From: Cytophagales bacterium WSM2-2
GTDB lineage: Bacteria; Bacteroidota; Bacteroidia; Cytophagales; Cyclobacteriaceae
Assembly: GCA_015472025.1 (NCBI GenBank)
Contig: BNHL01000001.1
Coordinates: 930,001-994,000, forward strand
Reading direction: 5' to 3'
DNA: 64,000 nucleotides
Part shown: in pieces, positions 7,774 to 15,826 of the stretch
How positions within the stretch are numbered: the first letter of the stretch is position 1
Layout: every line of letters begins with the position of its first letter
Program-made: the position numbers and the translations under genes
Notes under the pieces: generated by a model
What the model was told of the DNA's origin: nothing
The model's database searches: none
The model's input: the letters and a program-made list of their open reading frames with translations, nothing else

Positions 7774-9123
7774 TTGAACATTACATTAGACAAAAAAAGC
7801 GCCACTGACGGCTTGATTAAAATTCAAGTAAAAGAAAGTGATTACCTGCCCAAGGTGGAAGAAAAAGTGCGTGATTATTCGCGCAAAGCCAATATCAAAG
7901 GCTTCCGCCAGGGCAAAGTACCTACGGGTGTAATCAAGAAGATGTTCGGTAAAGGTATTTTGGTTGATGAGGTGAATCATATTATCTCTCACTCGGTTTC
8001 TGACTATATCCGCGACAATAAACTTCGTGTGCTGGGCGATCCGCTCCCTAATGAAGAAAAGGCCCGCACCATCGACTGGGATGTTCAGAAAGATTTCGAA
8101 TTCGAATTCCAGATCGGAATGGTGGAAGATTTTGCAGTTGACCTTAGCAAAAAGGTAAAAGTGACTTCTCACCCGATCGATGTGGATCAAAAAACCATGG
8201 ATGAGACCCTTGAGGATATCAAACGCAGGTTTGGTAAGAGGTCAAATCCTGACGTGAGCGAAGCCGAGGACAACTTATTCGGTGAAATTTCGAAGGAGGG
8301 TAGCGAAGAAAAACAGGGTTCTTATATCCGCATCAGCCAGGTGGAAAAATCACAACAGAAAAAATTCATCGGTTTAAAGAAAGACGATTCTGTTGAGTTC
8401 GTGGTCGAGAAGACCGTAAAAGATCCAACTGCGCTTGCGCAATTATTGAACATCACTGAAGAGGAAGCAAAGAATGCCACCGGCACTTACACTTTCAAAG
8501 TAACAAACGTGAGCCGTATTGAAGATGCTGAAATCAATGTGGAATTGTTCGACCAGGTTTTCGGCAAAGACGTTGTGAAGACAGAAGATGAATTCATGAC
8601 TAAGATCAAGGAAACTATTTCTGGCAACTACTCCCGCGAAACTGAACACTTGCTTGAGCACGAAATCCAGCATTACTATGTTGACAACACCAAAATCAAC
8701 ATGCCTGAAGGGTTTCTCAAGACCTGGTTGAAAGCAACCAGCAGCGGCCAGGTGACGGACGATGTTCTGGAAAAAGAATTCAACAGTTACCGTGAATCAT
8801 TGAAGTGGGACCTGGTGAAGAACAAAATTGCTGAAGACAACGACATCAAAATCGAAGAGCCCGAAGTCCGTGAGAAGGCCAAGCAAATCATCTCTGAGCA
8901 GTTTGGCGGTCCCGCAATTGCTGAGCAACTGGGAGACAAATTCGATGGCATAGTAACCAACTACCTGGCTGGCAAGGACGGAAAAGGCGAAAATTACATG
9001 CGCACTTATAACCAGCTGCGCAATGACAAAATCATGACCGTCATTAAAAGCAACATTACAATTGCAGAAAAGAAAGTCTCATTGGACGAATTCAAGAAGA
9101 TTGCCGAGTCACATCGTCATTGA
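7774..9123 (+). CDS. tig: Trigger factor, ribosome-associated chaperone and prolyl isomerase
   Basis: The 449-residue product has the ribosome-binding signature GFRQGKVP at residues 43-50 in its N-terminal domain. A charged middle region follows, with only weak likeness to the FKBP-type isomerase domain, then a long helical C-terminal cradle. It binds nascent chains at the ribosome exit tunnel in the cytoplasm. The start is a TTG at 7774, since no ATG or GTG in frame would keep the conserved first strand (MNITLDKKSATDG). The gene order tig-clpP-clpX is widespread in bacteria and supports the call. A hairpin terminator follows at 9155. Confidence 0.92.
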   Translation: MNITLDKKSATDGLIKIQVKESDYLPKVEEKVRDYSRKANIKGFRQGKVPTGVIKKMFGKGILVDEVNHIISHSVSDYIRDNKLRVLGDPLPNEEKARTIDWDVQKDFEFEFQIGMVEDFAVDLSKKVKVTSHPIDVDQKTMDETLEDIKRRFGKRSNPDVSEAEDNLFGEISKEGSEEKQGSYIRISQVEKSQQKKFIGLKKDDSVEFVVEKTVKDPTALAQLLNITEEEAKNATGTYTFKVTNVSRIEDAEINVELFDQVFGKDVVKTEDEFMTKIKETISGNYSRETEHLLEHEIQHYYVDNTKINMPEGFLKTWLKATSSGQVTDDVLEKEFNSYRESLKWDLVKNKIAEDNDIKIEEPEVREKAKQIISEQFGGPAIAEQLGDKFDGIVTNYLAGKDGKGENYMRTYNQLRNDKIMTVIKSNITIAEKKVSLDEFKKIAESHRH

Positions 9124-9154
9124 ACTAATTCGTAATTCAAATAGTTTTATGAGA

Positions 9155-9178
9155 GCCTGTCCTTGTGACGGGCTTTTT
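9155..9178 (+). terminator. Rho-independent terminator after trigger factor
   Basis: GCCTGTC and GACGGGC form a seven-base stem (one G-U pair) around the loop CTTGT and are followed by TTTTT, 32 bases after the tig stop. It separates tig from the clpP-clpX unit. Confidence 0.75.
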
Positions 9179-9250
9179 AATTTTCAATTTTCTCGATAAA
9201 CTTGAAATAAATTCGTTCCTTTTAACGACTAACTGAGCAACTATTTTACT

Positions 9251-9943
9251 ATGAATAATCCCAATGAATTTCGTAAGTACGCTGTGCACCACATGGGCAT
9301 GAGCGGAAATGCACTTGATAGCTACACCCGGTTCATGAACGAGAACATGCAGGTTTTCGGGATGACTCCCAATGTTGTAGAGGAGCGCCAGATGCGCGCC
9401 ACCGTTATTGACGTATTTTCCAGGTTGATGGCTGACCGGATCATTTTTTTCGGAACTGCCGTTGACGACTATGTCGCGAATGTAATTACAGCACAATTGC
9501 TTTTTTTGGAATCCTCCGATCCAAAAAAAGACATCATCATGTACATCAATAGCCCCGGAGGTTCAGTTTATGCGGGCCTTGGTATTTATGATACCATGCA
9601 GTGGGTAAATCCGGATGTAGCCACGATTTGCACCGGCATGGCAGCCTCCATGGGTGCTGTGCTCCTGTCGGCAGGGGAAAACAAAAAACGGTCTGCCCTT
9701 CCACACTCCCGGGTCATGATTCACCAACCTTCGGCCGGAATGCAGGGGACGTCATCAGACATGGAGATTTCGATGCGTCAAACCCTGGAATTGAAAAAGG
9801 ACCTGTACACCATTCTTTCCAAGCACAGCGGCCAGAAATACGACAAAATTGAGAAGGATTCTGATCGTGACTACTGGATGAGGGCCTCTGAAGCTAAAGA
9901 ATACGGCCTGATAGACGAGGTTTTAGAGCGCAATAACAAGTAA
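9251..9943 (+). CDS. clpP: ATP-dependent Clp protease proteolytic subunit
   Basis: The 230-residue product carries the ClpP serine protease triad at family spacing: S133 in GMAASMGA, H158 in MIHQPSAG and D207 in DRDYWM. The substrate-binding loop YINSPGGSV is also intact. Fourteen subunits form the degradation chamber that ClpX feeds. The N-terminal extension of about 35 residues before the conserved core is longer than in E. coli and probably includes a propeptide. It lies between tig and clpX, 95 bases before clpX, with a large inverted repeat in that gap. Confidence 0.97.
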   Translation: MNNPNEFRKYAVHHMGMSGNALDSYTRFMNENMQVFGMTPNVVEERQMRATVIDVFSRLMADRIIFFGTAVDDYVANVITAQLLFLESSDPKKDIIMYINSPGGSVYAGLGIYDTMQWVNPDVATICTGMAASMGAVLLSAGENKKRSALPHSRVMIHQPSAGMQGTSSDMEISMRQTLELKKDLYTILSKHSGQKYDKIEKDSDRDYWMRASEAKEYGLIDEVLERNNK

Positions 9944-9957
9944 GGCTCTGTTGTAGG

Positions 9958-10021
9958 CTATGTGTCAATATGCCAAATATGTGGTATCTTTGGGGTATCT
10001 TAATGGCTAGTTGATACATAG
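9958..10021. promoter_or_regulatory. Long interrupted inverted repeat in the clpP-clpX gap
   Basis: CTATGTGTCAA (9958-9968) pairs with TTGATACATAG (10011-10021) with one G-U, and GCCA (9972-9975) pairs with TGGC (10004-10007). This gives a two-part stem of 15 pairs split by a symmetric three-base internal loop. The 28-base apical part holds a direct repeat of GGTATCTT and a -7-like TATCTTTG. The run of T needed for a simple terminator is missing. It could attenuate read-through from clpP, stabilise processed mRNA ends, or act as a dyad operator around a clpX promoter. Confidence 0.55.
9985..9992 (+). promoter_or_regulatory. Candidate -7 promoter element for clpX
   Basis: TATCTTTG fits the TAnnTTTG consensus and sits 46 bases before the clpX ATG, inside the apical part of the clpP-clpX inverted repeat. 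No good -33 element is visible, so clpX may still be read mainly from the clpP promoter. Confidence 0.35.
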
Positions 10022-10038
10022 CCCAATCAAAGAATAGA

Positions 10039-11274
10039 ATGGCTGAAGTAACCTGCTCTTTTTGCGGTAGAAACAAGAAAGATGTCGATCTGATGATTTC
10101 CGGCATCCACGCACACATTTGCGATAAATGTGTGATGCAGGCCAGCCAAATCCTTACTGAAGAGAAGAAAAATAAAGTAGAAGCGGGCGCACTACCCAAT
10201 TTCAAATTGATCAAACCGAGGGAGATCAAAAAATTCCTCGATGAATATGTAGTTGGTCAGGACGAAGCAAAACGCATCATGAGTGTGGCGGTGTACAACC
10301 ACTACAAGCGACTGATGCAACGCAAAATTGACACTGATATTTATATCGAGAAATCGAATATCATTATGGTTGGCGAAACAGGTACAGGTAAAACTTACCT
10401 GGCGCGTACGCTGGCCAAAATTCTACAAGTTCCTTTTTGTATTGCTGACGCAACTGTACTAACCGAAGCAGGTTATGTGGGCGAAGACGTGGAAAGTATT
10501 TTGACTCGATTGCTCCAGGCTGCGGACTACAATACGGAAGCTGCCGAGCGTGGCATTGTATACATTGACGAAATTGATAAGATCGCACGCAAGTCAGATA
10601 ATCCTTCCATTACCCGCGATGTGAGCGGTGAAGGTGTGCAACAAGCGCTTTTGAAATTATTGGAGGGCACGGCAGTTAATGTTCCTCCGCAAGGCGGACG
10701 TAAGCACCCCGATCAGAAAATGATCACTGTCAACACGGAGAACATTCTGTTCATTTGCGGTGGAGCGTTTGAAGGAATCTCCAAGCTGATCGGCCGCAGA
10801 TTGAATACGAGACCTCTTGGATTTACGGCAAGTAGTGACGCCTTGAGTCCCAGCGATGTTGACAAGGATAATTTGTTGCAATTTGTATCGGCACAGGATT
10901 TAAAGACTTTCGGATTAATACCCGAGCTTATCGGTCGTTTGCCTGTGGTTTCATTCCTTAACCCGCTCGATCATTCAGCGCTTCGCAAAATATTGACTGA
11001 ACCAAAAAATGCGCTCATCAAACAATACAAAAAGTTGTTTGAGATGGAAAATATCGAAGTGGAGTTCAAAGAAGGCGCATTGGATTTTATTGTTGAAAAA
11101 GCGGCAGAGTACAAACTTGGGGCACGCGGACTTCGCTCCATTTGCGAAGCCATTGTTATCGATGCCATGTTTGAAATGCCTTCAGATAAAGCTGCTGACC
11201 GGCTTGTCATCAACCGTGCCTATGCCGAAGAGAAATTCAGCAAGTCGCACTACAGCAAACTAAAAGTAGCTTAA
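10039..11274 (+). CDS. clpX: Clp protease ATP-binding subunit, AAA+ unfoldase
   Basis: The 411-residue product has the ClpX N-terminal zinc-binding domain (C6, C9, C28, C31). An AAA+ module follows with Walker A GETGTGKT at 112-119, Walker B IVYIDEID, the pore loop region GYVGEDVES, and the C-terminal small domain with the GARGLRSI sensor 2 motif. It unfolds tagged proteins using ATP and threads them into ClpP. It follows clpP on the same strand and stops four bases before the convergent lpxB stop. Confidence 0.97.
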   Translation: MAEVTCSFCGRNKKDVDLMISGIHAHICDKCVMQASQILTEEKKNKVEAGALPNFKLIKPREIKKFLDEYVVGQDEAKRIMSVAVYNHYKRLMQRKIDTDIYIEKSNIIMVGETGTGKTYLARTLAKILQVPFCIADATVLTEAGYVGEDVESILTRLLQAADYNTEAAERGIVYIDEIDKIARKSDNPSITRDVSGEGVQQALLKLLEGTAVNVPPQGGRKHPDQKMITVNTENILFICGGAFEGISKLIGRRLNTRPLGFTASSDALSPSDVDKDNLLQFVSAQDLKTFGLIPELIGRLPVVSFLNPLDHSALRKILTEPKNALIKQYKKLFEMENIEVEFKEGALDFIVEKAAEYKLGARGLRSICEAIVIDAMFEMPSDKAADRLVINRAYAEEKFSKSHYSKLKVA

Positions 11275-11278
11275 GGAT

Positions 11279-12391
11279 TTATTTCAGCGCTTCCAACATC
11301 AGGCGGGCAGTGTTTTCCGATGCAGATCCGGTATCCAGCGTTTTAAAAATCGAAGAATATTCCGCCAGCATAGTAGACCGGTAGTGAGTATCGCTCAGCA
11401 GCAATTGCAGTTCGCTATTAACCTGCTCCTGCTGTGCAGCATCCTGAATCAACTCTTTAATTACTTCTTTACCCGCAATTAGATTGACCAGAGAGATGAA
11501 CTTTACCTTTACCAGTCTACTGACCAGTTGATATTCCAGGGCGCCCATCTTGTAAACTACCACTTGCGGTACTTTAAAAATACCAGTCTCCAATGTTGCA
11601 GTACCTGAAGTAACAATGGCTGCGTCAGCCATTGTTAGCAAATCATACGATGCGTCTTTGACAAATTTTACGTTTTCAATAGTAGCCAGTTCGCCATAGA
11701 GCCCTGTACTCAGGTTGCTAACAGCAGCTACAATAAATTGATATCCAGGATTTTGTTTAACTACTTCTGCCATCAATGGAACGATTCGTTTAAGTTCCAT
11801 TTTTCGGCTACCTGGAAGAAGAGCCACTATTTTTTTAGATCTGTCAATTCTATTTTTGATTCCAAAATCAGGATCAGGATTAAATGACTTGATTGCATCC
11901 AAAACCGGATTACCTACATAATCAACGTCCCAATTGCATTTCTCCTTAAAAAAATTCTTTTCAAAAGGAAGGATCACGAACATCCTGTCAATATTACGTT
12001 GCAATTCAAATGCACGACTCTGATACCATGCCCACACTTTGGGAGTGATGTAGTAAAAAACTTTGATGCCTCTTTTCTTTCCATATTTCGCAATCCTGCG
12101 ATTGAATCCACCATAGTCGATCAGGATAATTGCATCCGGTTTAAATTCCGCGATATCGTTTTTACAGAGGCGGATGTATTTAAAAATGGTAAAGATATTA
12201 GTCAGGAGAGCTACGAATCCCATGAAAGCCAGTTGTTCGTAGTGAACAAAAATATCCACTCCCGCTTTCTTCATTTCGTCACCACCGAAACCCCGGAGCA
12301 ACAATGTAGAATCTTTCGCTTTCAGCGCTTTGGTCAAATTGCTTCCGTGCAAATCGCCAGACCGTTCACCGGCTATGAGATATAATTTCAT
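11279..12391 (-). CDS. lpxB: Lipid-A-disaccharide synthase
   Basis: The 370-residue product starts MKLYLIAGERSGDLHG, the N-terminal signature of LpxB, a GT19 glycosyltransferase. IDYGGFN and the KVWAWYQSR stretch follow. It joins UDP-diacylglucosamine to lipid X to form the tetraacyl disaccharide of lipid A at the inner face of the inner membrane. I place the start at the ATG at 12389-12391 because it begins exactly at the conserved strand. The frame stays open further upstream inside queD but encodes nothing LpxB-like. Start and queD stop overlap as ATGA, so the two genes are translationally coupled. Confidence 0.93.
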   Translation of the reverse strand: MKLYLIAGERSGDLHGSNLTKALKAKDSTLLLRGFGGDEMKKAGVDIFVHYEQLAFMGFVALLTNIFTIFKYIRLCKNDIAEFKPDAIILIDYGGFNRRIAKYGKKRGIKVFYYITPKVWAWYQSRAFELQRNIDRMFVILPFEKNFFKEKCNWDVDYVGNPVLDAIKSFNPDPDFGIKNRIDRSKKIVALLPGSRKMELKRIVPLMAEVVKQNPGYQFIVAAVSNLSTGLYGELATIENVKFVKDASYDLLTMADAAIVTSGTATLETGIFKVPQVVVYKMGALEYQLVSRLVKVKFISLVNLIAGKEVIKELIQDAAQQEQVNSELQLLLSDTHYRSTMLAEYSSIFKTLDTGSASENTARLMLEALK

Positions 12392-12807
12392 TCGCCAAAA
12401 TACTCCACAAAATTGCGGGGAGTCTCGTAAAGTTTCACAGAATGGAGTTTCCCGAATTGAGTTATCGATGGGACCTTCGAAGCTAGAATACGCCAAATTT
12501 CCTGGGTCAGAATTTCTGTGCTGGCCATCTTCCCTTTCATGAAGGGGACATCAAGATTCAGATTTTTATGATCCAGGTGGTCAATTACTTCTTCACGAAT
12601 GAGTATACTTAGTTTCTTCAGGTCAATAACAAAGCCTGTTTCCGGGTCAGGATTTCCTTTCACCGTGACGATGAGGTCATAATTATGCCCATGCCAGTTC
12701 TCATTGGCACAGGGGCCAAATACATCAACATTCTTTTCCTTAGTCCAGGCCGGATTGTAGAGCTTGTGTGCCGCATTGAAGTGCTCCTGGCGACTGACGT
12801 AGATCAT
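12388..12807 (-). CDS. queD: 6-carboxy-5,6,7,8-tetrahydropterin synthase
   Basis: The 139-residue product belongs to the PTPS/QueD family. The zinc ligands are H14 (FNAAHKL), H39 and H41 (WHGHNYD), the catalytic cysteine is C33 in GPCANE, and the DHLDHKNLN motif is present. It converts dihydroneopterin triphosphate to carboxytetrahydropterin, the first committed step toward preQ0 and queuosine in tRNA. The next enzyme, QueE, is encoded about 20 kb away in this window. queD is the first gene of a two-gene unit with lpxB and is divergent from hldD. Confidence 0.93.
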   Translation of the reverse strand: MIYVSRQEHFNAAHKLYNPAWTKEKNVDVFGPCANENWHGHNYDLIVTVKGNPDPETGFVIDLKKLSILIREEVIDHLDHKNLNLDVPFMKGKMASTEILTQEIWRILASKVPSITQFGKLHSVKLYETPRNFVEYFGE

Positions 12808-12826
12808 ATCTATTTATTTCAAAACA

Positions 12827-12834
12827 CAAATATA
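12827..12834 (-). promoter_or_regulatory. Candidate -7 promoter element for queD-lpxB
   Basis: On the minus strand this reads TATATTTG, a full match to TAnnTTTG, 19 bases before the queD ATG. There is no obvious -33 TTG at 19-21 bases spacing. Confidence 0.4.
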
Positions 12835-12860
12835 GCGGATCAACCCAAGCCGGAATACGT

Positions 12861-12868
12861 TATTTTTG
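12861..12868 (+). promoter_or_regulatory. Candidate -7 promoter element for hldD
   Basis: TATTTTTG matches TAnnTTTG and lies 17 bases before the hldD ATG, which implies a very short leader. With the opposite-facing element at 12827 it makes a compact divergent promoter of under 80 bases. Confidence 0.4.
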
Positions 12869-12885
12869 CTTCACAATTTTGACGT

Positions 12886-13845
12886 ATGATCGTAGTTACC
12901 GGTGCCGCAGGTTTTATCGGGAGTTTTTTGGTGAAGCGACTTAACCAGGACAACTTCAATAATATCATTGCTGTTGACAAGTTTGGAGATCCTGCCAAGG
13001 AAAAAAACCTGGCAGGCTCGAAAGTCAAGGAATTTGTTGAGCGTGATGAGTTCATGAAGTGGGTTGACAAAAACTATGAGCTCGTCGATTTCATTTTCCA
13101 TATCGGTGCAAAGACCGACACAGCCGAATTCGACACGGTACTGCTCAATCGGATGAATACGCAATACACCAAAGACATTTGGACGCGATGCATCCAGTAT
13201 CAGATCCCATTGGTTTATGCCTCTTCCGCAGCCACGTACGGTTTAGGTGAGAACGGGTATGATGATGATGAATCAAAAATAAATTCTTTAAAGCCTCTGA
13301 ATCCTTATGGTCAGTCAAAACAGGATTTCGATCTGTGGGCGCTGCATCAAAAAGAAAAACCTTTTTACTGGGCCGGCCTGAAATTTTTCAATGTGTACGG
13401 TCCTAATGAATACCACAAAGGCCGCATGGCATCAGTGATCTTGCATGCCTACAATCAAATTGGCAATACAGACAAGATGAAATTATTCCGCTCTCACAAC
13501 CCCGATTTTAAAGACGGTGAACAGATGCGGGATTTTGTGTATGTGAAGGATGTAGTTGACGTCTGCATGTTTCTTATGCATCACAGGAAAAATTCCGGCA
13601 TCTATAATCTGGGCTCGGGAAAAGCCCGTACATTCCTGGATTTGGTCAAGGCTGTATTCAAAGCTATGGGCAAAGAAGAGAAAATTGAATTCATCGATAC
13701 ACCCGCCGATATCCGGGATAAATATCAATACTTCACCGAGGCTAATATGCAAAAGCTGAACGCGATTGGATACTCAAAGCCATTTCATTCGCTTGAAGAG
13801 GGAACAGAAGACTACGTGAAGAATTATTTAAGCAAGCTCAGTTAA
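12886..13845 (+). CDS. hldD: ADP-L-glycero-D-manno-heptose 6-epimerase
   Basis: The 319-residue product is an extended SDR. It has the NAD(P)-binding GAAGFIG at residues 6-12 with D31 closing the cofactor pocket (VDKFGD), the active-site Y141xxxK145 (NPYGQSK), and the HldD-typical FFNVYGPNEYHKGRMAS. It inverts C6 of ADP-D,D-heptose to give the L,D-heptose of the LPS inner core. GmhA, an earlier enzyme of the same pathway, is encoded near 60 kb. The last eight bases overlap the convergent downstream gene. Confidence 0.93.
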   Translation: MIVVTGAAGFIGSFLVKRLNQDNFNNIIAVDKFGDPAKEKNLAGSKVKEFVERDEFMKWVDKNYELVDFIFHIGAKTDTAEFDTVLLNRMNTQYTKDIWTRCIQYQIPLVYASSAATYGLGENGYDDDESKINSLKPLNPYGQSKQDFDLWALHQKEKPFYWAGLKFFNVYGPNEYHKGRMASVILHAYNQIGNTDKMKLFRSHNPDFKDGEQMRDFVYVKDVVDVCMFLMHHRKNSGIYNLGSGKARTFLDLVKAVFKAMGKEEKIEFIDTPADIRDKYQYFTEANMQKLNAIGYSKPFHSLEEGTEDYVKNYLSKLS

Positions 13846-14524
13846 AAGACACTTTCGAATCAAGCCACCGGAAAATTGATTTCAAGTCGGATTCTTTATC
13901 AAGTGAGAGTGCATTCTCTTTCAAGAAAGAATTCAACTCACCGGTGTTAATGTCAAATTTTCTTTTAAAGAATTTCTCTGTGGGTTTTACTACAAAAATT
14001 CTGCTGTTTGGTGCTATCAAGTAGAATGCATGATCGGATTGTAAAATCTTCTTTCTAGCTACCCCATAGGTCATCACCGGATCATCAATCAGGGCCTTCG
14101 TATCTTTTTTTAACCACTCATTTCTTCCATGAAATACTTCTTGAAAATAGGCCGAAGACAATACACTTTTTAAACGGGTACGTTCTTTGCGAACAAAAAC
14201 TATCGAATCATGACCTTGTATCAAAACGAATCGCGGATATTCATTCCTGTCAAGAATGAAAGTTCCTCCGTCCCGCTCGTACTCAATCTGTTCCTCAAAT
14301 ACATTGTACTTGATTCTTGTTATCTTGATTTCTGCGGGGTGTTCTTGAGAATAAACAACGCCTTCATTCCACTCAGGTAACAGATACGGGTCACCATCAA
14401 TTTTTTTTTCATCGGGCGTTACTTTGGGAGTACCCAGTTGCCCCCTCCCAATATTCCCTATAGGTAAAACCATCTGCGCCAATCCACTAGTGGCCAGGCA
14501 ACAGAACAGAAAAAACAATTTCAT
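13838..14524 (-). CDS. Exported protein of unknown function, paralogue of its upstream neighbour
   Basis: The 228-residue product has a signal peptide (about 16 residues ending SGLAQ). A mature part follows that I do not recognise by family name. It starts with GNIGRGQLGTP, has a stretch of alternating charged and hydrophobic residues suggesting beta strands (YNVFEEQIEYERDG), and ends with LSLDKESDLKSIFRWLDSKV. The neighbour at 14539 shares these landmarks in the same order and nearly the same length, so the two come from a tandem duplication. Only 14 bases separate them. Its stop overlaps the convergent hldD end by eight bases. No catalytic motif is evident. Confidence 0.8.
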   Translation of the reverse strand: MKLFFLFCCLATSGLAQMVLPIGNIGRGQLGTPKVTPDEKKIDGDPYLLPEWNEGVVYSQEHPAEIKITRIKYNVFEEQIEYERDGGTFILDRNEYPRFVLIQGHDSIVFVRKERTRLKSVLSSAYFQEVFHGRNEWLKKDTKALIDDPVMTYGVARKKILQSDHAFYLIAPNSRIFVVKPTEKFFKRKFDINTGELNSFLKENALSLDKESDLKSIFRWLDSKVSFN

Positions 14525-14538
14525 GGAGTATAAAGATG

Positions 14539-15228
14539 TTAGTTCAACTTTACTCTTGAATCAAGCCATTGGAATATCAGTTTCAAGTCGGATTCTTTAT
14601 CGAATGAAAGGGCTTTACTGTCAAGATGATTCTGTAGTTCATCGCTTTGAATTCCAAGTTGCTTAACAAAGAATTTCTTTGAAAGTTTAATTGCAACAGA
14701 TTGATTATTTGATGTCAGCAAGTGAAAAGAATGATCATCCTGAATGACCTTGTTCTTTGAGGTGCCATATGCAGAACCCGGATCATTTACCAATGACTTC
14801 TTGTCCTTTCTCAGCCATGTATTTGCGCCTTTGAATACTACTTGATAATAAGCAAGTGGTGAAAGACCATTTGTGCCATCACCAATCTTGTTTTGAAACC
14901 TTAAAGAATCCCGTCCTTTCAACAGCATAAGACGTGAAAAAATTTTTGGTTCCAAATAGAACACCATTCCCTTCTCTTCATATTCAAATTTTTCTTCCAG
15001 AACATTGTATCTCATCTTAGACATTTTGTATGCCTTCGCATTTCCTTCCTGAAATACAATTCCCTCAAGCCATCCTTCAAACAAAAAGGAATTTGGATCA
15101 ATTGATGAGGTTGCCGATAAATCCCGGGGCTTGCCGAGTTGACCCTGGCCTTGATTGCCAAACACGATAATCTGTTGTTGGGCCAGGCATTGACCGGTCA
15201 ACAAAAGTAAAAGTACAACTGTCTTCAT
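14539..15228 (-). CDS. Exported protein of unknown function, first of a tandem pair
   Basis: The 229-residue product has a signal peptide ending CLAQ near residue 16, then GNQGQGQLGKP, MRYNVLEEKFEYEEKG, LKGRDSLRF and the closing ALSFDKESDLKLIFQWLDS. These match the paralogue at 13838 position by position, with roughly a third to two fifths of residues shared by eye. Such 230-residue exported proteins are probably lineage-specific to Cytophagales. Function is unknown. It lies just beyond the hairpin that ends the first SusCD operon, so it is likely an independent two-gene unit with its downstream paralogue. Confidence 0.8.
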   Translation of the reverse strand: MKTVVLLLLLTGQCLAQQQIIVFGNQGQGQLGKPRDLSATSSIDPNSFLFEGWLEGIVFQEGNAKAYKMSKMRYNVLEEKFEYEEKGMVFYLEPKIFSRLMLLKGRDSLRFQNKIGDGTNGLSPLAYYQVVFKGANTWLRKDKKSLVNDPGSAYGTSKNKVIQDDHSFHLLTSNNQSVAIKLSKKFFVKQLGIQSDELQNHLDSKALSFDKESDLKLIFQWLDSRVKLN

Positions 15229-15247
15229 AATTGTAGTTTAGAAATAA

Positions 15248-15283
15248 AAAGGAGTTGAGAAATAAATTCTCAACTCCTTTAAA
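15248..15283 (-). terminator. Hairpin terminator of the first SusCD operon
   Basis: GGAGTTGAGAA and TTCTCAACTCC form a perfect 11-base stem with a five-base loop, flanked by AAA/TTT. On the minus strand it is followed by TTTTATTTC, giving the T-rich tail of an intrinsic terminator 18 bases after the lipoprotein stop. Confidence 0.85.
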
Positions 15284-15300
15284 GGTAATACAATTTAAAC

Positions 15301-15822
15301 CTACGGTTTGATTGTCACAAAGAAGGCGTGATAGTTCTTACTAGGCAAAATGCTAGAGCTGCCCAGTAAATCCATTTGAACACGAACCGAACCTGATGTG
15401 ACACTGTTAGGAACCATGTCTAACAGGATATACCCAACTGAAGAATTCGCGGGAATTGTTACAGTCCGGGCACCTGCAGGTCGAAAGTTAAAATGTGTTC
15501 CTTCGATGGCGGTACTTGTTGAGCGAACACTGAAATCAATACTGATGTCCGTTGATCTCTGAGGTCCGACCAATTGTACAAGTACAGTGTCTGTCACGCG
15601 AAGATTAACTCTCACGGCACGAGTAGAGTCCGTTTGGGCATCCGCTGCAGCTGTCGACACACCTTTAGTGGTAAGATTGGCTGATAATTGTCCTAATGTG
15701 TAGTTCTTGAATTCTACAATAGAAGGACCGGTGTACAACACATCATCTTTAGGAAAACAACTTACTGCAATAGTTGTAACAGCTATTGCAAGTAGATATA
15801 CAGAAAAATATTTCGTTCTCAT
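15301..15822 (-). CDS. SusCD-associated lipoprotein (DUF4843-like)
   Basis: The 173-residue product begins with a lipoprotein signal and a lipobox cysteine at residue 22 (IAVSC). The mature part is rich in beta strands with threonine and serine, and includes DISIDFSVRSTS, GTHF and TVTIPANSSVGYI. This resembles the Calx-beta/DUF4843 class of lipoproteins often found as the last gene of SusCD loci. I use the ATG at 15820-15822 because it starts directly at the signal peptide. An upstream in-frame codon would overlap the susD stop. It is likely anchored in the outer membrane as an accessory of the import complex. The family assignment is tentative but the lipoprotein call is strong. Confidence 0.72.
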   Translation of the reverse strand: MRTKYFSVYLLAIAVTTIAVSCFPKDDVLYTGPSIVEFKNYTLGQLSANLTTKGVSTAAADAQTDSTRAVRVNLRVTDTVLVQLVGPQRSTDISIDFSVRSTSTAIEGTHFNFRPAGARTVTIPANSSVGYILLDMVPNSVTSGSVRVQMDLLGSSSILPSKNYHAFFVTIKP

Positions 15823-15826
15823 AAAA

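Noticed and set aside
11279-12496. A longer LpxB start at 12496.
   Set aside because: The added 35 residues lie inside queD, are not LpxB-like, and the ATG overlapping the queD stop begins exactly at the conserved MKLYLIAGERSGDLHG.
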